Shown in pieces: positions 9,647 through 22,385 of a DNA stretch of 64,000 nucleotides. Numbering within the stretch: position 1 is the stretch's first letter; the number at the start of each line of letters is the position of its first letter. Under the pieces are notes generated by a model. It did not search any database. It was not told where the DNA came from and saw only the letters and a list, made by a program, of their open reading frames with translations. A program made the translations under genes and the position numbers. Source of the DNA: Hetaerina americana (lineage: Eukaryota > Arthropoda > Insecta > Odonata > Calopterygidae); assembly GCA_022747635.1 (NCBI GenBank), contig JAKTNV010000062.1:753501-817500 (forward strand), written 5' to 3'.

Positions 9647-11107
9647 ACAATAAATGGAGGCGGGCAACAAATAAAGCAAATGAAGCATGGTTGAAGACGC
9701 AGTGCGAAGATATGGAAAGTTCGCAGAGGAAAGGTGAAATTGGTGCGCTGTACAGTAAAGATAAATCTTATCATGGAATCTGGCTGGAAGACTTTGTGAG
9801 ATCAGTTTTAGCTCCTATTCCAAAGAAGGTAAAGGCTACATCATGGGAGGAATACAGGACTATAAGATTGATATCCCACGCAGCTAGAGTTGTGCTCCGG
9901 ATCATCAACAAAAGGATAGAGAGTAGGGCAAATGATTACTTAGGGGATGATCAGTTTGGGTTCAGGAAGGGTAGAGGTACGCGTGATGCCATTGCAGTAA
10001 TGAGATTATTAATCGAGAGGAGTATAGAATACAATCAGGAAGTATCGGCCTGTTTCGTAGATTTCGAAAAAAGCGTTTGATAGAGTGAATTGGGAAAAAC
10101 TAATGAGTATATTGCAGAAAATAGGAATAGATTGGAGGGAAAGGAGGCTAATCCGCAACCTGTACATGTCTCAGACTGCTCAGGTGCGGGTGGGAAACGG
10201 GGAGTCAGGATGGGCAGTGTTAGGAAGGGGTGTAAGGCAGGGTTGCCCATTATCACCGTTGCTGTTCAACCTGTATGCAGAGGAAATGATTAAAGAGGCA
10301 TGGGAAGAACTCGAGGTAGGAATGAAAGTGGGCGGGGAATTCGTAAACTCAGTTAGGTTTACTGATAACCAAGCTTTATTTTGTCAGTCAGCCAAGGGGT
10401 TGCTAGCATAGCAGGGTGCATTGGAAATTCAGTGCAACAGGTATGGGATGAAAATCAATATTAATAAAACAAAGGTTATGCGATTCTCCAGAAAGAAAAA
10501 GGCTAAGTTAAACATTAAAATAGGAGGGCAAAAACTAGAGCAGGTAGAACAGTTTACGTATGTCGGTAGTGTTTTGGACCAACATGGTCAAAGTAGTAAG
10601 GACGTAAGGAGAAGAATCGTGCTAGGCAAAGAGGCTTTCACAAGTACGAGGGAGTTGATGACAGGGACGTCGCGGTACGGCGCGGAAAAGTGGTCATTGA
10701 AGCAAGAGGACAGGCGTAGACTGGAGGCTTTTGAAATGTGGGTTTGGAGAAGAATGGAGAAGGTGAAATGGATAGAGAAGAAAACAAATGAGGAAGTACT
10801 TGGTATGGTGGGCGAAGAGAGGGGTTTGTTGGGAGCAATCCTATGGAGGCAGGAAAAGTGGATGAAGGGGGTATTGACCGGCAGTGGGATGTTGAAGACT
10901 GAAATAGAGGGGAGAATGTTAGGTAAACGAAGAAAGGGAAGGAACAGGATCGGGATGTTGGACGGGATGAAGGGAGGGAGAAAGTACTCAGAGATGAAGA
11001 GGGACCTGATGTAGACTAGGATACTGGATTTTGTGGTTTGTTGGGAGTCACAAAATATTTATTTGGTAGCTGTGTCCATCGAAAACGTATCTTAATCGGT
11101 ATATTAC

Positions 11108-11109
<2 letters not shown>
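9647..11109 (+). pseudogene. LINE-A linker, RT and C-terminus, continuing the copy from 7443
   Basis: It continues from the linker (TNKANEAWLKTQCEDMESSQRK). About 130 codons between LYSKDKSYHG and IWLEDFVRS are missing. An extra A in the run near 10070 shifts the frame just after VDFEKS. The RT catalytic box has decayed from FADD to FTDN (RFTDNQALFC), and a TAG follows GLLA near 10409. A ~60-bp deletion at GTSRYGAEKW removes part of the thumb. The C-terminus (10421-11014) reaches the normal MKRDLM end. The 3' UTR ends TATTACCTA and runs into (TA)n. Confidence 0.85.

Positions 11110-11164
<55 letters not shown>
11110..11164. repeat. (TA)n at the LINE-A 3' end
   Basis: The array begins directly at the end of the LINE-A 3' UTR. 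The other LINE-A ends at 36045 and 46321 also run into AT-rich simple repeats. Confidence 0.9.
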
Positions 11165-11170
<6 letters not shown>

Positions 11171-11485
11171 TATATAGAACAATTTTTGAAAGTCTGGTGA
11201 ATAATAATGTATAAAATTTAGCACTAGTGGACACAGACAAAAACACAGAAAGGCACAAAAAAGAGACTCACTAAGTTTTGAATTTTCGGTGGTCACAGCC
11301 ACCTTCCTGGAGGAAGAGGGGGGCAGAACTGCCTGCCAGAATGATATATGAATACAAACTAAAAATATAAATACAAACAATATAGGTACCCATAAAAAGA
11401 GCACTCACACGGTATTTCTTGATAATATGACGGAAGGTGGCTCCATCTTCCTCGGAAGAAACGATAGTATTATATACACACACAT
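11165..11485 (-). repeat. Decayed PLE termini (subtype 3), two in tandem
   Basis: On the minus strand, CCGAGGAAGATGG..CGTCATATTATC is followed by AAGAAATACCGTGTGAGTG. This parallels the intact version at 36267-36330, but the GAAA of the hammerhead-like core has changed. A second related unit with a GGTGG/CCACC stem before GAAAA lies at 11265-11320. Here the units are in direct, not inverted, order. Confidence 0.5.
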
Positions 11486-11619
11486 TCAACCATGAAATCC
11501 CGCCATTTGGAGAAAAAATATATGCAATTTAAAATTTTCGGGAAAAACGAATCATTATACTCTTAACGAGTCTACCACAAAGGAGTTAACATTGCGCAAT
11601 CGAACAAAAATTAGGGTTA

Positions 11620-12010
11620 ATAAATGTGATGAAGAGGTCAAAGAAAAATGTTATCTGTCGCAAGTTAGGGCTCATTTATAAAATATACTCCTAGTAGTAG
11701 TAAATTGGATCCTCGCATGAAGTGTGATTAATGGCCGAATCGGATCGCCTGCAGCGCAGGGGAGATGGATGTGTGAAACGATGTTATGATACACTTAGAA
11801 GCGTATCCAAAATATTAGAGGAGATAGGCTGGGAGTCAGTCACTCAATGGAGCGAAGGTTACGTTACAGATTACATAATTTCTCGTATATATTGGAAGGA
11901 TGTCTCTTTAGCAGTAATGTTGAAAATGTATTATTACCCCCATTGTACTACTACAGTAGGCGAGATCATGTCCATAAAAATCAGAGAAATTAAGTTTATG
12001 TGCAAGTGAG
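11620..12010 (+). pseudogene. Old CR1-type LINE C-terminal relic
   Basis: The ORF at 11731-12009 reads KRCYDTLRSVSKILEEIGWE and later IKIREIKF. These line up with the LINE-B blocks NSYDKTQSVAEMLMDLGWES and YKIREID at the same spacing. Upstream, AAAGAAAAATGTTATC and TTGGATCCTCG match the KERCY..WDP segment with stops in between. The copy is much more diverged than the two large LINE-B copies. Confidence 0.6.
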
Positions 12011-13001
12011 ATTACATTTTTCCACCATCACAGCTCTGAGGCTGTGCGATACTCTTTCCCGAGGAAATATAAATCCCAGGGTCCCTCTATGCCAATTGGC
12101 AATGACAATCCTCTACATATATTCCGACTGTTTGATTTTCACTCTCGTTTACCTGTCCAGCGAACACTTGGCGGGATATCATTAATTAGAATAACGCTAC
12201 AAATGACTCGGGCTATTCATAAAAGCATTTGGTGCGAGGCAAGGGAAACAGTCAGTCTCCTGGCTGGCACGTCGCCCGTGTTCACAAAAGGAGGCGCATT
12301 GGAGGAGGAGACTCGGGAATATAAATATGTATATTTTACTTCCTTGGCCCCGGGGAGAGTTTTCTTTTAAACTTAGTGGCTACTTATCATGCAAACTAAT
12401 TCCGTTTAAGCAGAAAATGTATACAATTGGATTATGAGATGCGAAGGAGAAATACGCCCTCCCGACGGTACTTCATAAATGACCGATAACATGCATTGTA
12501 TTTAGTTTTGTCTCTACTTGTCTTCATTGTATTTCAAACAGCGTTTGGGCGGTAATCAGGGCACGCGCACCCCTCGCCATGCAAATTCATGAGGAAGGAT
12601 GACGCCGAAGACACCTGCGAATATACATCTATGTTTTTCCCTTTATGCGTCATACTTGTTGGACGTGCGATGCATTTAATATAACACATTTCGGTTTCAT
12701 TTCGCTCGCGGGTTGGTTTAGCAGATTATAAAATGAGAGTCGGACATTGGGTTGGAATATTAGAGAGGAGGTGATGACGGATATAGGGTCGACTGCTTAT
12801 CTTAGGCTCTCGTCTTCGACTCGACGGCTGCGTCCATGCCCTGCTTCAATATTTCGAACAGAAATATTGACTAAATACGATAATCATTTCTATAGCAATA
12901 GTTAGATCACTTCCCAAGTAATTATTAGCAAGTAATTAATTATAAGTGAATAATTATGAACGAGGTAGTTGTTTCGCGACACTATTGGAAGAATTAGATG
13001 G
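12011..13001. other. No gene or repeat recognised
   Basis: Ordinary AT-rich sequence. The open frames of 60-110 codons have no recognisable motifs. Confidence 0.5.
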
Positions 13002-13150
13002 GAGTATTGGATTGAGGGAGTTTTGCATGAGTGTGTGCGCTGCTGGGGTGTAATTTTCCGTGTTGTTTTTTGCATGTGGTATTTTTCGTTTTTACGGTTG
13101 GTGACCTAACACCCCCCGCCACACGCCCTTGCGGCGGCTTGCGGGGTATT
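13002..13150 (+). repeat. LINE-tail element, 5'-truncated, interrupted in its tail
   Basis: It matches the last ~160 nt of the 39412-39722 copy, starting GAGTATTGGA. Its final GTATT is followed by an oppositely oriented copy. The rest of its tail, ATGTAGATGTAGATG, reappears at 13476-13490. Confidence 0.8.
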
Positions 13151-13470
13151 CTATATCTACATCTACATAATACCCCGCAAGCCGCCGCAAGGGCGTGTGG
13201 CGGGGGGTGTCAGGTCACCAACCGTAAAAAAGAAAAATTCCACATGCAAAAAAACAACACGGAAAATTACACCCACAGCAGCGCACACACTCATGCAAAA
13301 ATCCCTTCATCCAATACTCATGCAAACACATATACCGCAAAACAACTAAAAAACTGCACCCCATGATGCAGCACGAAAGACATTCTACAACACGGAAGCC
13401 AGGACACAACAAGCAAGAAATTGAAACATCACTACCACATGAAAATGCACCACGAAACACTCTACCCCCC
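13151..13470 (-). repeat. LINE-tail element, complete, inserted into the tail of another copy
   Basis: Read on the minus strand it starts GGGGGGTAGAGTGTTTCGTG and ends in the GC-rich stem and GATGTA tail. GTATT occurs at 13146-13150 and 13471-13475 as a 5-bp target duplication, which fixes both ends of a ~320-bp unit. No protein frame or clear tRNA A/B box is seen. Confidence 0.8.
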
Positions 13471-13490
13471 GTATTATGTAGATGTAGATG

Positions 13491-15676
<2,186 letters not shown>

Positions 15677-16310
15677 GTAAGAAAGGGAGCTCTAATAGTT
15701 ACAAATAAGGCGGGTAAGATTATAGTAGACACAGGATAGATCCAAGAGACAAGGAAGGAATATATAGAAGAACTGTATAGTAAAGAACTTAGACCAAGAG
15801 TTTACGTATCTCGGAAGTGTTTTGGACCAACGCGGCCAAAGTGGTAGGGACGTAAGGAGAAGAATTGCGCTAAGGGGCTTTCACGAGGAGAAGGGAGTTG
15901 ATGACAGGGACGTTGAGTAAGGATATTAAGAAAAGACTCGTAAAAACTTTGATATGGAGCGTAGCTATGTACGGTGCGGAAACGTGGTCATTGAAGCAGG
16001 AGGATAGACGTAGATTGGAGGCTTTTGAAATGTGGGTGTGGAGAAGAATGGAGAAGGTGAAATGGACAGAGAAGAAAACAAATGAGGAAGTACTTGGTAT
16101 GGTGGGCGAAGAGAGGGGCTTGTTGAAAGAAATCCAATGGAGGCAGGAAAAGTGGATGAAGGGGGTATTGACCGGCAGTGGGATGTTGAAGACTGTGATA
16201 GAGGGAAGAATGTTGGGCAAACGAGGAAAGGGAAAGAACAGGATAGGGATGTTGGACGGGAAAAAGGGAGGAATAAGGTAATCAGAGATGAAGAGGGACC
16301 TCATGTAGAG
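15677..16310 (+). pseudogene. LINE-A linker piece fused by deletion to the C-terminal region
   Basis: The LINE-A linker segment (..NKAGKII.., to about 15800) jumps directly to the thumb/C-terminal part ([14 protein letters not shown].. region at 15800). The whole RT core is missing. The frame at 15898-16281 encodes MMTGTLSKDIKKRLVKTLIW through YGAETWSLKQEDRRRLEAFE and a GKRGKGKNRIGMLDGKKGG end, truncated before the usual terminus. It is an internally deleted copy. Confidence 0.75.
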
Positions 16311-16311
16311 T

Positions 16312-16425
16312 TTTCATCTCTGTCCATTTCACCTTCTCCATTCTTCTCCACACCCACATTTAAAAAGCCTCCAGTCTCCGTCTATCCTCCTGCTTCAATG
16401 AACACGTTTCCGCGTCGAAACATCG
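16312..16425 (-). mobile_element. Inverted LINE-A C-terminal scrap
   Basis: About 110 bp matching the antisense of the WSLKQEDRRRLEAFEMWVWRRMEKVKWT region, lying between two plus-strand LINE-A pieces. It is a local inversion or a separate insertion. Confidence 0.65.
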
Positions 16426-16428
16426 AAA

Positions 16429-16775
16429 TGGCCAGGGGACTCAGAAAGGTATCAGCTATATTGTATCCTGGTTAAACACAGGTTTAGGAACAGGGTGATA
16501 AATTCGCACAGAGTTCCTGTAGCGGATGAGGCCTCGACCACAATTTAGTTGTTATGAAATGTACCGTCCGTTTCAAAAAGAAAACGCAGGGCCGGCGGGT
16601 TAGAAAATGGAACGAAGAAGACTTAAATGGATTAAAAAGGAAGGAGTATCAACAGGCGGTAGAGGAAATCATGTAGGATGGTAAAGAGCTAAGTACTATC
16701 GAAGAAAAATGGGAAAGTATCAAGAAAGGGTTATCGAAAGCCGAAAAGACACTATTGGAGCCGTTAACGCTAAAA
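16429..16775 (+). pseudogene. LINE-A endonuclease C-terminus and linker, left of the LINE-B insertion
   Basis: It matches 8490-8835: GDSERYQLYCI, the DHNLVVMKC end of the endonuclease, then the WESIKKGLSKA linker. It breaks at TAAAA (16771-16775), where LINE-B begins. The remainder continues at 20047. Frames are already broken. Confidence 0.75.
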
Positions 16776-18168
16776 TGCTAATGCCTCTCAAATCCCCAAA
16801 AAAATTGAACAAACAAACACTTGCGTTAAAACAACATATAACCCACGTAAATTTAATAAAATTGGTGCCTCTACATACATAACAGATAGCAATGCAAGTG
16901 AATGTAATTCTTTTGTCTCTGTTCACCACGAATCGTCTCAAAACAGTTTTGTTAGCGTACATAAAACCGAAAAACAAGAAGTTACTAGCCATATTAAAAT
17001 TATAACATTAAACTGCCGTAGCATTAGAAACAAAATATCGGATATTGAACATATTTTTGTCAGTACAAACGCAGACATGGTAGTTGGAACGGAAAGTTGG
17101 CTCACGGGAGATATAACAAACAATGAGGTTTTTCCATACTGTTTCACAATTTACAGAAGGGACAGACAAAATAGGTTGAGTGGGGGAGTATTCATTGCAG
17201 TAAAGTCACATCTTAGTAGCCAACGATATGAATGCGACGTAGATGACATAGAAAGCGTTTGGTGCAACATTAAGGACTACAACGGCAGAAGCCTATACGT
17301 GTGTTCATTTTATAGACCCCCAGATTCTAACACAGATGTCCTACACAAGCTCGACGAACAAATATCCACTATCAGCAGCAGACAAAGCAACAGTATTACT
17401 ATAATCGCTGGTGACACAAATCTACCGTCAATTGACTGGGACAACTACTGCGTAGGAAAATCTGCCAAAAACAGAGATTCATGCCAAGAACTCCTTCATA
17501 TATTCACAAAACACTCCTTAGAACAAATAGTTACATCACCAACACGGGGCAAAAGCATACTAGACATCTTTGCGACTTCTATGCCCGTAATCATCACTAA
17601 CATTGAAATAATAGACGGAATCAGTGACCATAAGGCTATTCTTGTGGAGTTAAAAACTAAGTTCGTCAAAATAAACAAAGAAAAGCGTAAAATATACCTA
17701 TACAACAAGGCAAATTTTAACGGACTAAGAGAATATTTAAAGATAAAATTACCAGAATACAAGACAAAAACACTGACAACAAATACAGAGAACACTTGGA
17801 ATTATTTCTTAAATATTTTACGCGAAGGAATGAAGACGTACATCCCGTCCAAACTCAAATGCGACAGTAAGGAACCTAGATGGTACAACGGGGAAGTCAG
17901 ATCGGCATTAAGAAGGCAAAGAAAGCTACAGTCAAATTTCAAAAAGAGTTTAAAAAGTGACGATATAATTTATGTGAATACAACCAAACAGCTACTAAAA
18001 GAATGTCGTAGTAAGACGAAAAGTATTATGCGCACAGCACTACACTCTTTTAAATCTAAAATGCTAAGCGAATATCTTGAGGAAAATCCAAAGTCATTCT
18101 GGTCCTATGTTAGGGAAATACAGGGTAAACGTCCCACTGTTCACTCTTTGAAGACGGAAAATGGATAA
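16774..18168 (+). pseudogene. LINE-B endonuclease part of the polyprotein
   Basis: The frame is open from the insertion point; the first ATG is 17077. The endonuclease starts HIKIITLNCRSIRNKISDIE (about 16990). It then has VGTESWLTGDI (catalytic E), VCSFYRPPDSN, IIAGDTNLPSIDWDNY (the usual GDFN has become GDTN) and GISDHKAILVEL (catalytic DH). A linker with RWYNGEVRSALRRQRKLQ follows. A single TAA (18166-18168) ends it where the sister copy at 36735 has a sense codon. The same frame then resumes at 18184, so one point mutation splits the ORF. The enzyme would nick DNA for target-primed reverse transcription. Confidence 0.8.
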
Positions 18169-20046
18169 ATCATTACAGATAGCGTGAAAAAGGCAAATAT
18201 TTTAAATCATTTTTTCCAGAGCGTCTACAACAAAAACACAAACGCACCAAATGATCCTCCACACCCACCCGGGGAACACATGAGCGATCTTACACTGACC
18301 AAGCAGGGAATAGTACATCTGCTCCGTAGTATCAAAGCACACAAGGCACCTGGTCCGGAAGAAATACCTGCTAGAATATTAAAGGAATTAGCTGAAGATA
18401 TTGCCCCATTTTTACATATTGTTTTTCTAAAATCGATAGAAGAAGGCTCAGTGCCTCGCGACTGGAAGCTAGCCCATATAACTCCCATCTATAAAGGCGG
18501 CGATAGGGATAAACCAACCAATTACCGACCCATTTCTTTAACATCGATCTCTTGCAAAATATTGGAACACATTATTGTCACTAACATTATGAGATTTCTT
18601 GATAGTAGGAAAATACTAATCCACAACCAGCACGGATTTAGGAAAAGCAGATCTTGCGAAACACAACTTGGTCTCTTCATTCACGATATACTTAGATCGG
18701 GAGAAAACAACACACAAGTCGATGTAGTATTCCTGGATTTCAAAAAAGCCTTCGACAAAGTCCCACACAATAAATTGTTACATAAACTTAAATGCTACGG
18801 GATCAATGAGAAAATAATTAATTGGATTAGAGACTTCTTGTCAAACCGCAAGCAAATAGTAGTCATAGATGGGTTGTGCTCGACGGAGAGAGATGTAACT
18901 TCGGGCGTCCCCCAGGGAAGTGAAATAGGGCCTCTTCTGTTCTTAATATACATAAATGACTTAAGCACACACGTTAGTAGCAATCTAAGGTTATTTGCTG
19001 ACGACACGGTGATATACAGGGAAATAAGGAGCCAACTAGATCGCGAGCTACTCTCTAGAGACTTAGACAATATCTCGGAATGGTGCGATAAATGGGGATT
19101 AACACTTAATATAGATAAATGCGCAGTTTTGAAATTTTGGAATAAAGGAAGCGAGGAACAGGATATAAACTACAAAATAGAGGGTTCAGTATTGACTACG
19201 GCAAATCAAGTTAAATATTTGGGGGTTGTTCTAACACCTCGCCTTTCATGGGAAGAACATATCAGGACAATATGCGGATCAGCTTTAAAGAAACTTGGCT
19301 TCATAAAACGGGTGGTGGGGAAATGTAATGAAAAAGTTAAAGAGAGGTGTTATTTTGCTCTAGTTAGACCTCATTTGGAATATGCCGCAAGTATTTGGGA
19401 TCCTTGGGAGAAAATGTTTAAAAAAGAATTAGGTAGAGTCCAGAAAAAATCCGCTAGACTCGTTAAAAATTGTTATGATAAGAACACAAGTGTGAGAGGT
19501 CTCTTAGGGGAATTAGGCTGGGAACCACTTGAAGTGCGGAGAGAACAAGCGAGGCTTAGACTTTTAGAAGGGTTGAGAACAAACGAGTGTAACAATGACT
19601 TGAGAGGAATTATAATGGCCCCGCACTATACTATTGATAGATCAGACCACAAAGATAAAATAAGGGAGATAGATTCCAGTACAGATAGGTACAAACACTC
19701 ATTCTTTCCCCGAGCAATCAGAAATCATAATATTAAGAAACCGAAGTCACTTTAGAAATATTAAAAACGTTGAATTTACAAGTCGGAACAAAATTAAACA
19801 CTATAGAGATGTTAGGTATACTTTCAGGTGCATGTGTATGTCAGGTGTAGATTGAGTGTTTGCATGTGTGTGGGGTGTAAGTGTTCATGCATGAATTTAT
19901 GCGAAGTTTTTTTTTTTGATATATGATTTTGTGGTTATTGCATGCGGTTTTTTTTCTCTTTCTTTTCTAAATTACGGGTGGTGTCCTAACACGCCCCACG
20001 CCCTTGCGGCGGCTTGCGGGGTATTAAGTAGATGTAGATGTAGATG
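16776..20046 (+). mobile_element. LINE-B (CR1-like), 3.27-kb copy inserted in LINE-A
   Basis: The copy is bounded by the target duplication TAAAA (16771-16775 and 20047-20051). It has endonuclease, RT, C-terminal region, a ~290-bp 3' UTR and a 3' tail of GC-rich stem plus (GTAGAT)n. The frame is open right from the first base, so it is 5'-truncated inside the coding region. CR1/L2-like assignment rests on the SDHK endonuclease, the GVPQGS and FADD RT boxes, the VRPHLEYA..WDP C-terminal block and the short tandem 3' repeats. Confidence 0.85.
18184..19755 (+). CDS. LINE-B reverse transcriptase and C-terminal region
   Basis: It encodes 523 codons in the same frame as the endonuclease upstream. 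RT motifs: ITPIYKGGDRDKPTNYRPIS (99-118), HGFRKSRSCETQL (150-162), catalytic D in FLDFKKAFD (183-191), SGVPQGSEIGPLL (240-252), FADD (271-274), LTLNIDKC (near 300) and YLGVVLTPRLSW. The C-terminal block has VRPHLEYAASIWDPWEK and KIREIDSSTDRYKHSFFPRA, as in CR1/L2-type LINEs. No frameshift is seen, and all catalytic residues are present. Loss of function comes from the stop upstream and the 5' truncation. Confidence 0.88.
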   Translation: MKKANILNHFFQSVYNKNTNAPNDPPHPPGEHMSDLTLTKQGIVHLLRSIKAHKAPGPEEIPARILKELAEDIAPFLHIVFLKSIEEGSVPRDWKLAHITPIYKGGDRDKPTNYRPISLTSISCKILEHIIVTNIMRFLDSRKILIHNQHGFRKSRSCETQLGLFIHDILRSGENNTQVDVVFLDFKKAFDKVPHNKLLHKLKCYGINEKIINWIRDFLSNRKQIVVIDGLCSTERDVTSGVPQGSEIGPLLFLIYINDLSTHVSSNLRLFADDTVIYREIRSQLDRELLSRDLDNISEWCDKWGLTLNIDKCAVLKFWNKGSEEQDINYKIEGSVLTTANQVKYLGVVLTPRLSWEEHIRTICGSALKKLGFIKRVVGKCNEKVKERCYFALVRPHLEYAASIWDPWEKMFKKELGRVQKKSARLVKNCYDKNTSVRGLLGELGWEPLEVRREQARLRLLEGLRTNECNNDLRGIIMAPHYTIDRSDHKDKIREIDSSTDRYKHSFFPRAIRNHNIKKPKSL

Positions 20047-20942
20047 TAAAAGCACTAGGAAACCATGGATCACGGATGAGATAATTACAAAGATGGATGA
20101 GCGGCGAAAATGGAAGAATCTAAATACAGAATTAGGCAAAATGAAGTGCAAAGAATTGAACAATAAATTGAGGCGGGCAACAAATAAAGCAAAAGAAGCA
20201 TGGTGGAAGACGCAGTGCGAGGATATGGAAAGTCTGCAGAGGAAGGTTGAAATCGGTGCGCTGTACAGCAAAGTTAAATCGCTATCGAGAAGTAAGAAAG
20301 GAAGATCTATGCTAACAGTTAGAGATAAGGCGGGTAAGAGAACAGTTGACGCAGGAAAGATCCAAGAGATATGGAAGGAGTATATAGAAGAACTGTTCAG
20401 TAAAGAACTTAGACCAACAAAGTTAGACATTGAAAAGGAACATGACGTAGAGGAAGACAGCTTAGGTCCAGGCATACTAGACAATGAGATAGAAAGGGCA
20501 TTAAGGGAGATGAAACTAAATAAGGCCGTGGGGATGGATATCATTCCCGCGGAACTATTGAAATTTTTAGGAAACTGTGGGAGGAAGAGTCTATATGGGC
20601 TGATTCGCAGTATCTATGAGGAAGGAATCTGGCCGAAAGACTTTGTGAGATCAGTTGTAGTTCCTATTCCGTTAAAGGTAAATGCTACATTATGTGAGGA
20701 CTACAGGACAATAAGTACAATATCCCACGCAGCTAAAGTTGTTCTCAGGATCATAAACAAAGGGATAGAGAGTAGGGCAAATGATTACTTTGGGTTTAAG
20801 AAGGGGAGAGGTACGCGTGATGCCATTGCAGTGCAGCAATGGGATTTTTAATCGAGAAGAATATAGAACACAACCAGGAGGTATTTGCCTGTTTCGTAGA
20901 TTTCGAAAAAGCGTTTGATAGAGTGAATTGGGAAAAATTACG
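20047..20942 (+). pseudogene. LINE-A linker and RT N-terminal half, right of the LINE-B insertion
   Basis: It continues the copy broken at 16775: STRKPWITDEIITKMDERRK, KELNNKLRRATNKAKEAWWK, the long linker, then NKAVGMDIIPAELLKFLGNC and RTISTISHAAKVVLRIINKG. A deletion removes the LGDDQFG motif, leaving NDYFGFKKGRGTRDA. A frameshift follows. The text stops after FDRVNWEKL at about 20942, so the RT catalytic half is gone. Confidence 0.8.
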
Positions 20943-22317
20943 CTCATTGCCAGAGTGCAAGTGGCTTGCGTGGCTTTGCGTACGTGGACTGATTCAGCGG
21001 CGCTTGAAATTCGTCTGTAACTTCACTGGCGAAGGGGGGGGGTGGAGAAGCCCACCAGGGTGGAAGGACACCGGAGGAAGTGGACCGAGGATCTCAAGGG
21101 CATAAGCTCCAACGGTCTCCACGCAGCGCATCTCACGTTCCATTCAAAGATCACACCAGCTAATGAGTGATGCTTCCTTCCTGCGAAGTGAGGTCCATCA
21201 CTGTTCGCCAGGTTTTCTTTTTGGTGGAGAGAGACACTTGGAAGCACCGTGGCCGCCGAGCGGACTACTGCACTGCTCTGGCAAGTAGGGAAGCATTTCT
21301 CTCTTTCTTAAGAAGGGGACGCTCCCACTTTGCGCCGGTAGCCTGGGCTGTGGGGCATGGAGGCTGGCTCTTTGGGGAGCCAAGTGGATAATTGCCCCGA
21401 TCCACGTGCGAAACCTAAATAAAAGGGTGGAGGGGTGGGCGGACGGGGACAGGTGAGCCTCGGGAACAAAAGAGACCCGGAGACAAAAGGAGGGAAGGAA
21501 ACCTCAAAGCCTCCGCCAACTCAACTTTTACGCGTGTTACTCACCGTTTTCAGGCGAATGCATCACCACTATCTCCAAATGCGGGTTGGTGAATTATGGC
21601 CGGTAAACAAAAACAAACCCACTTTCTCGTTGTCTTTGGAACAATAAGAAACATTCATAACATCACTAAGTGCACGCTTCCCACGACTGTTTCATTTTGT
21701 TTTAAATTTATCAAGCCATTCATACCTTTTTTATCGATATCTTAACTTCAAGCAAGAAGAACCCGACCCAACACGTAACCCAACACAACCTAAGAGTTCG
21801 TATCAAAGATTGCGAATACATTAACTTACAGACACACATGTAATGATCTCGACAATAATTACATGATGTATATAGGCTCGCAAGTGTATTGTATCATGAG
21901 TTGCATTGACATGGATTTTAGAACTACACCCATCTTTCTTTCCAGTTCCTTGGCAATGGTGGTGGTCCATCATATTTGTAAGTGGTTGTAGTTCATTCCT
22001 ATTCCCTTCTTTTTAACATACTAGAGAACCTTAACAGCGGATGAAATCAACACTTGTTTGGAACTATGTTACCCTCTATCGTGTACATGGATTTGCACGT
22101 GTTACAGGTTTTTTAGCGAAGGTTTTTCCCTTTTTTCTGACCTTTTAAACACACTTACTCTCCATCATCAATCCCACTCGGTGCTTGAACCTCAGCCCTT
22201 CTTCTGGGATCGCGGGGTATTTATGAAGACACATCCGTGCATTCAGACCAGTGTTTTTTTATATATTTACTCACATATATTCAAATTAATGCATAAATTA
22301 ATAGTGATGCACGCATG
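20943..22317. other. No gene or repeat recognised
   Basis: Mixed-composition sequence. Open frames up to 88 codons without motifs. Confidence 0.5.
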
Positions 22318-22319
22318 AC

Positions 22320-22385
22320 AAGTACATAACACCCCCCGCCACACGCCCTTTGCGGCAGCTTGAAGGGTATTGCGCAGATGTAGCA
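22320..22385 (+). repeat. LINE-B-type tail, short copy
   Basis: ACACCCCCCGCCACACGCCC, then TTTGCGGCAGCTTGAAGGG and a degenerate GCAGATGTAG. Only the tail is conserved. Confidence 0.7.

Noticed and set aside
13151..13470. CRISPR-like array, from the repeated GATGTAG units at many sites
   Set aside because: The units are 3' tails of retroelements, are adjacent without spacers, and the genome is eukaryotic.
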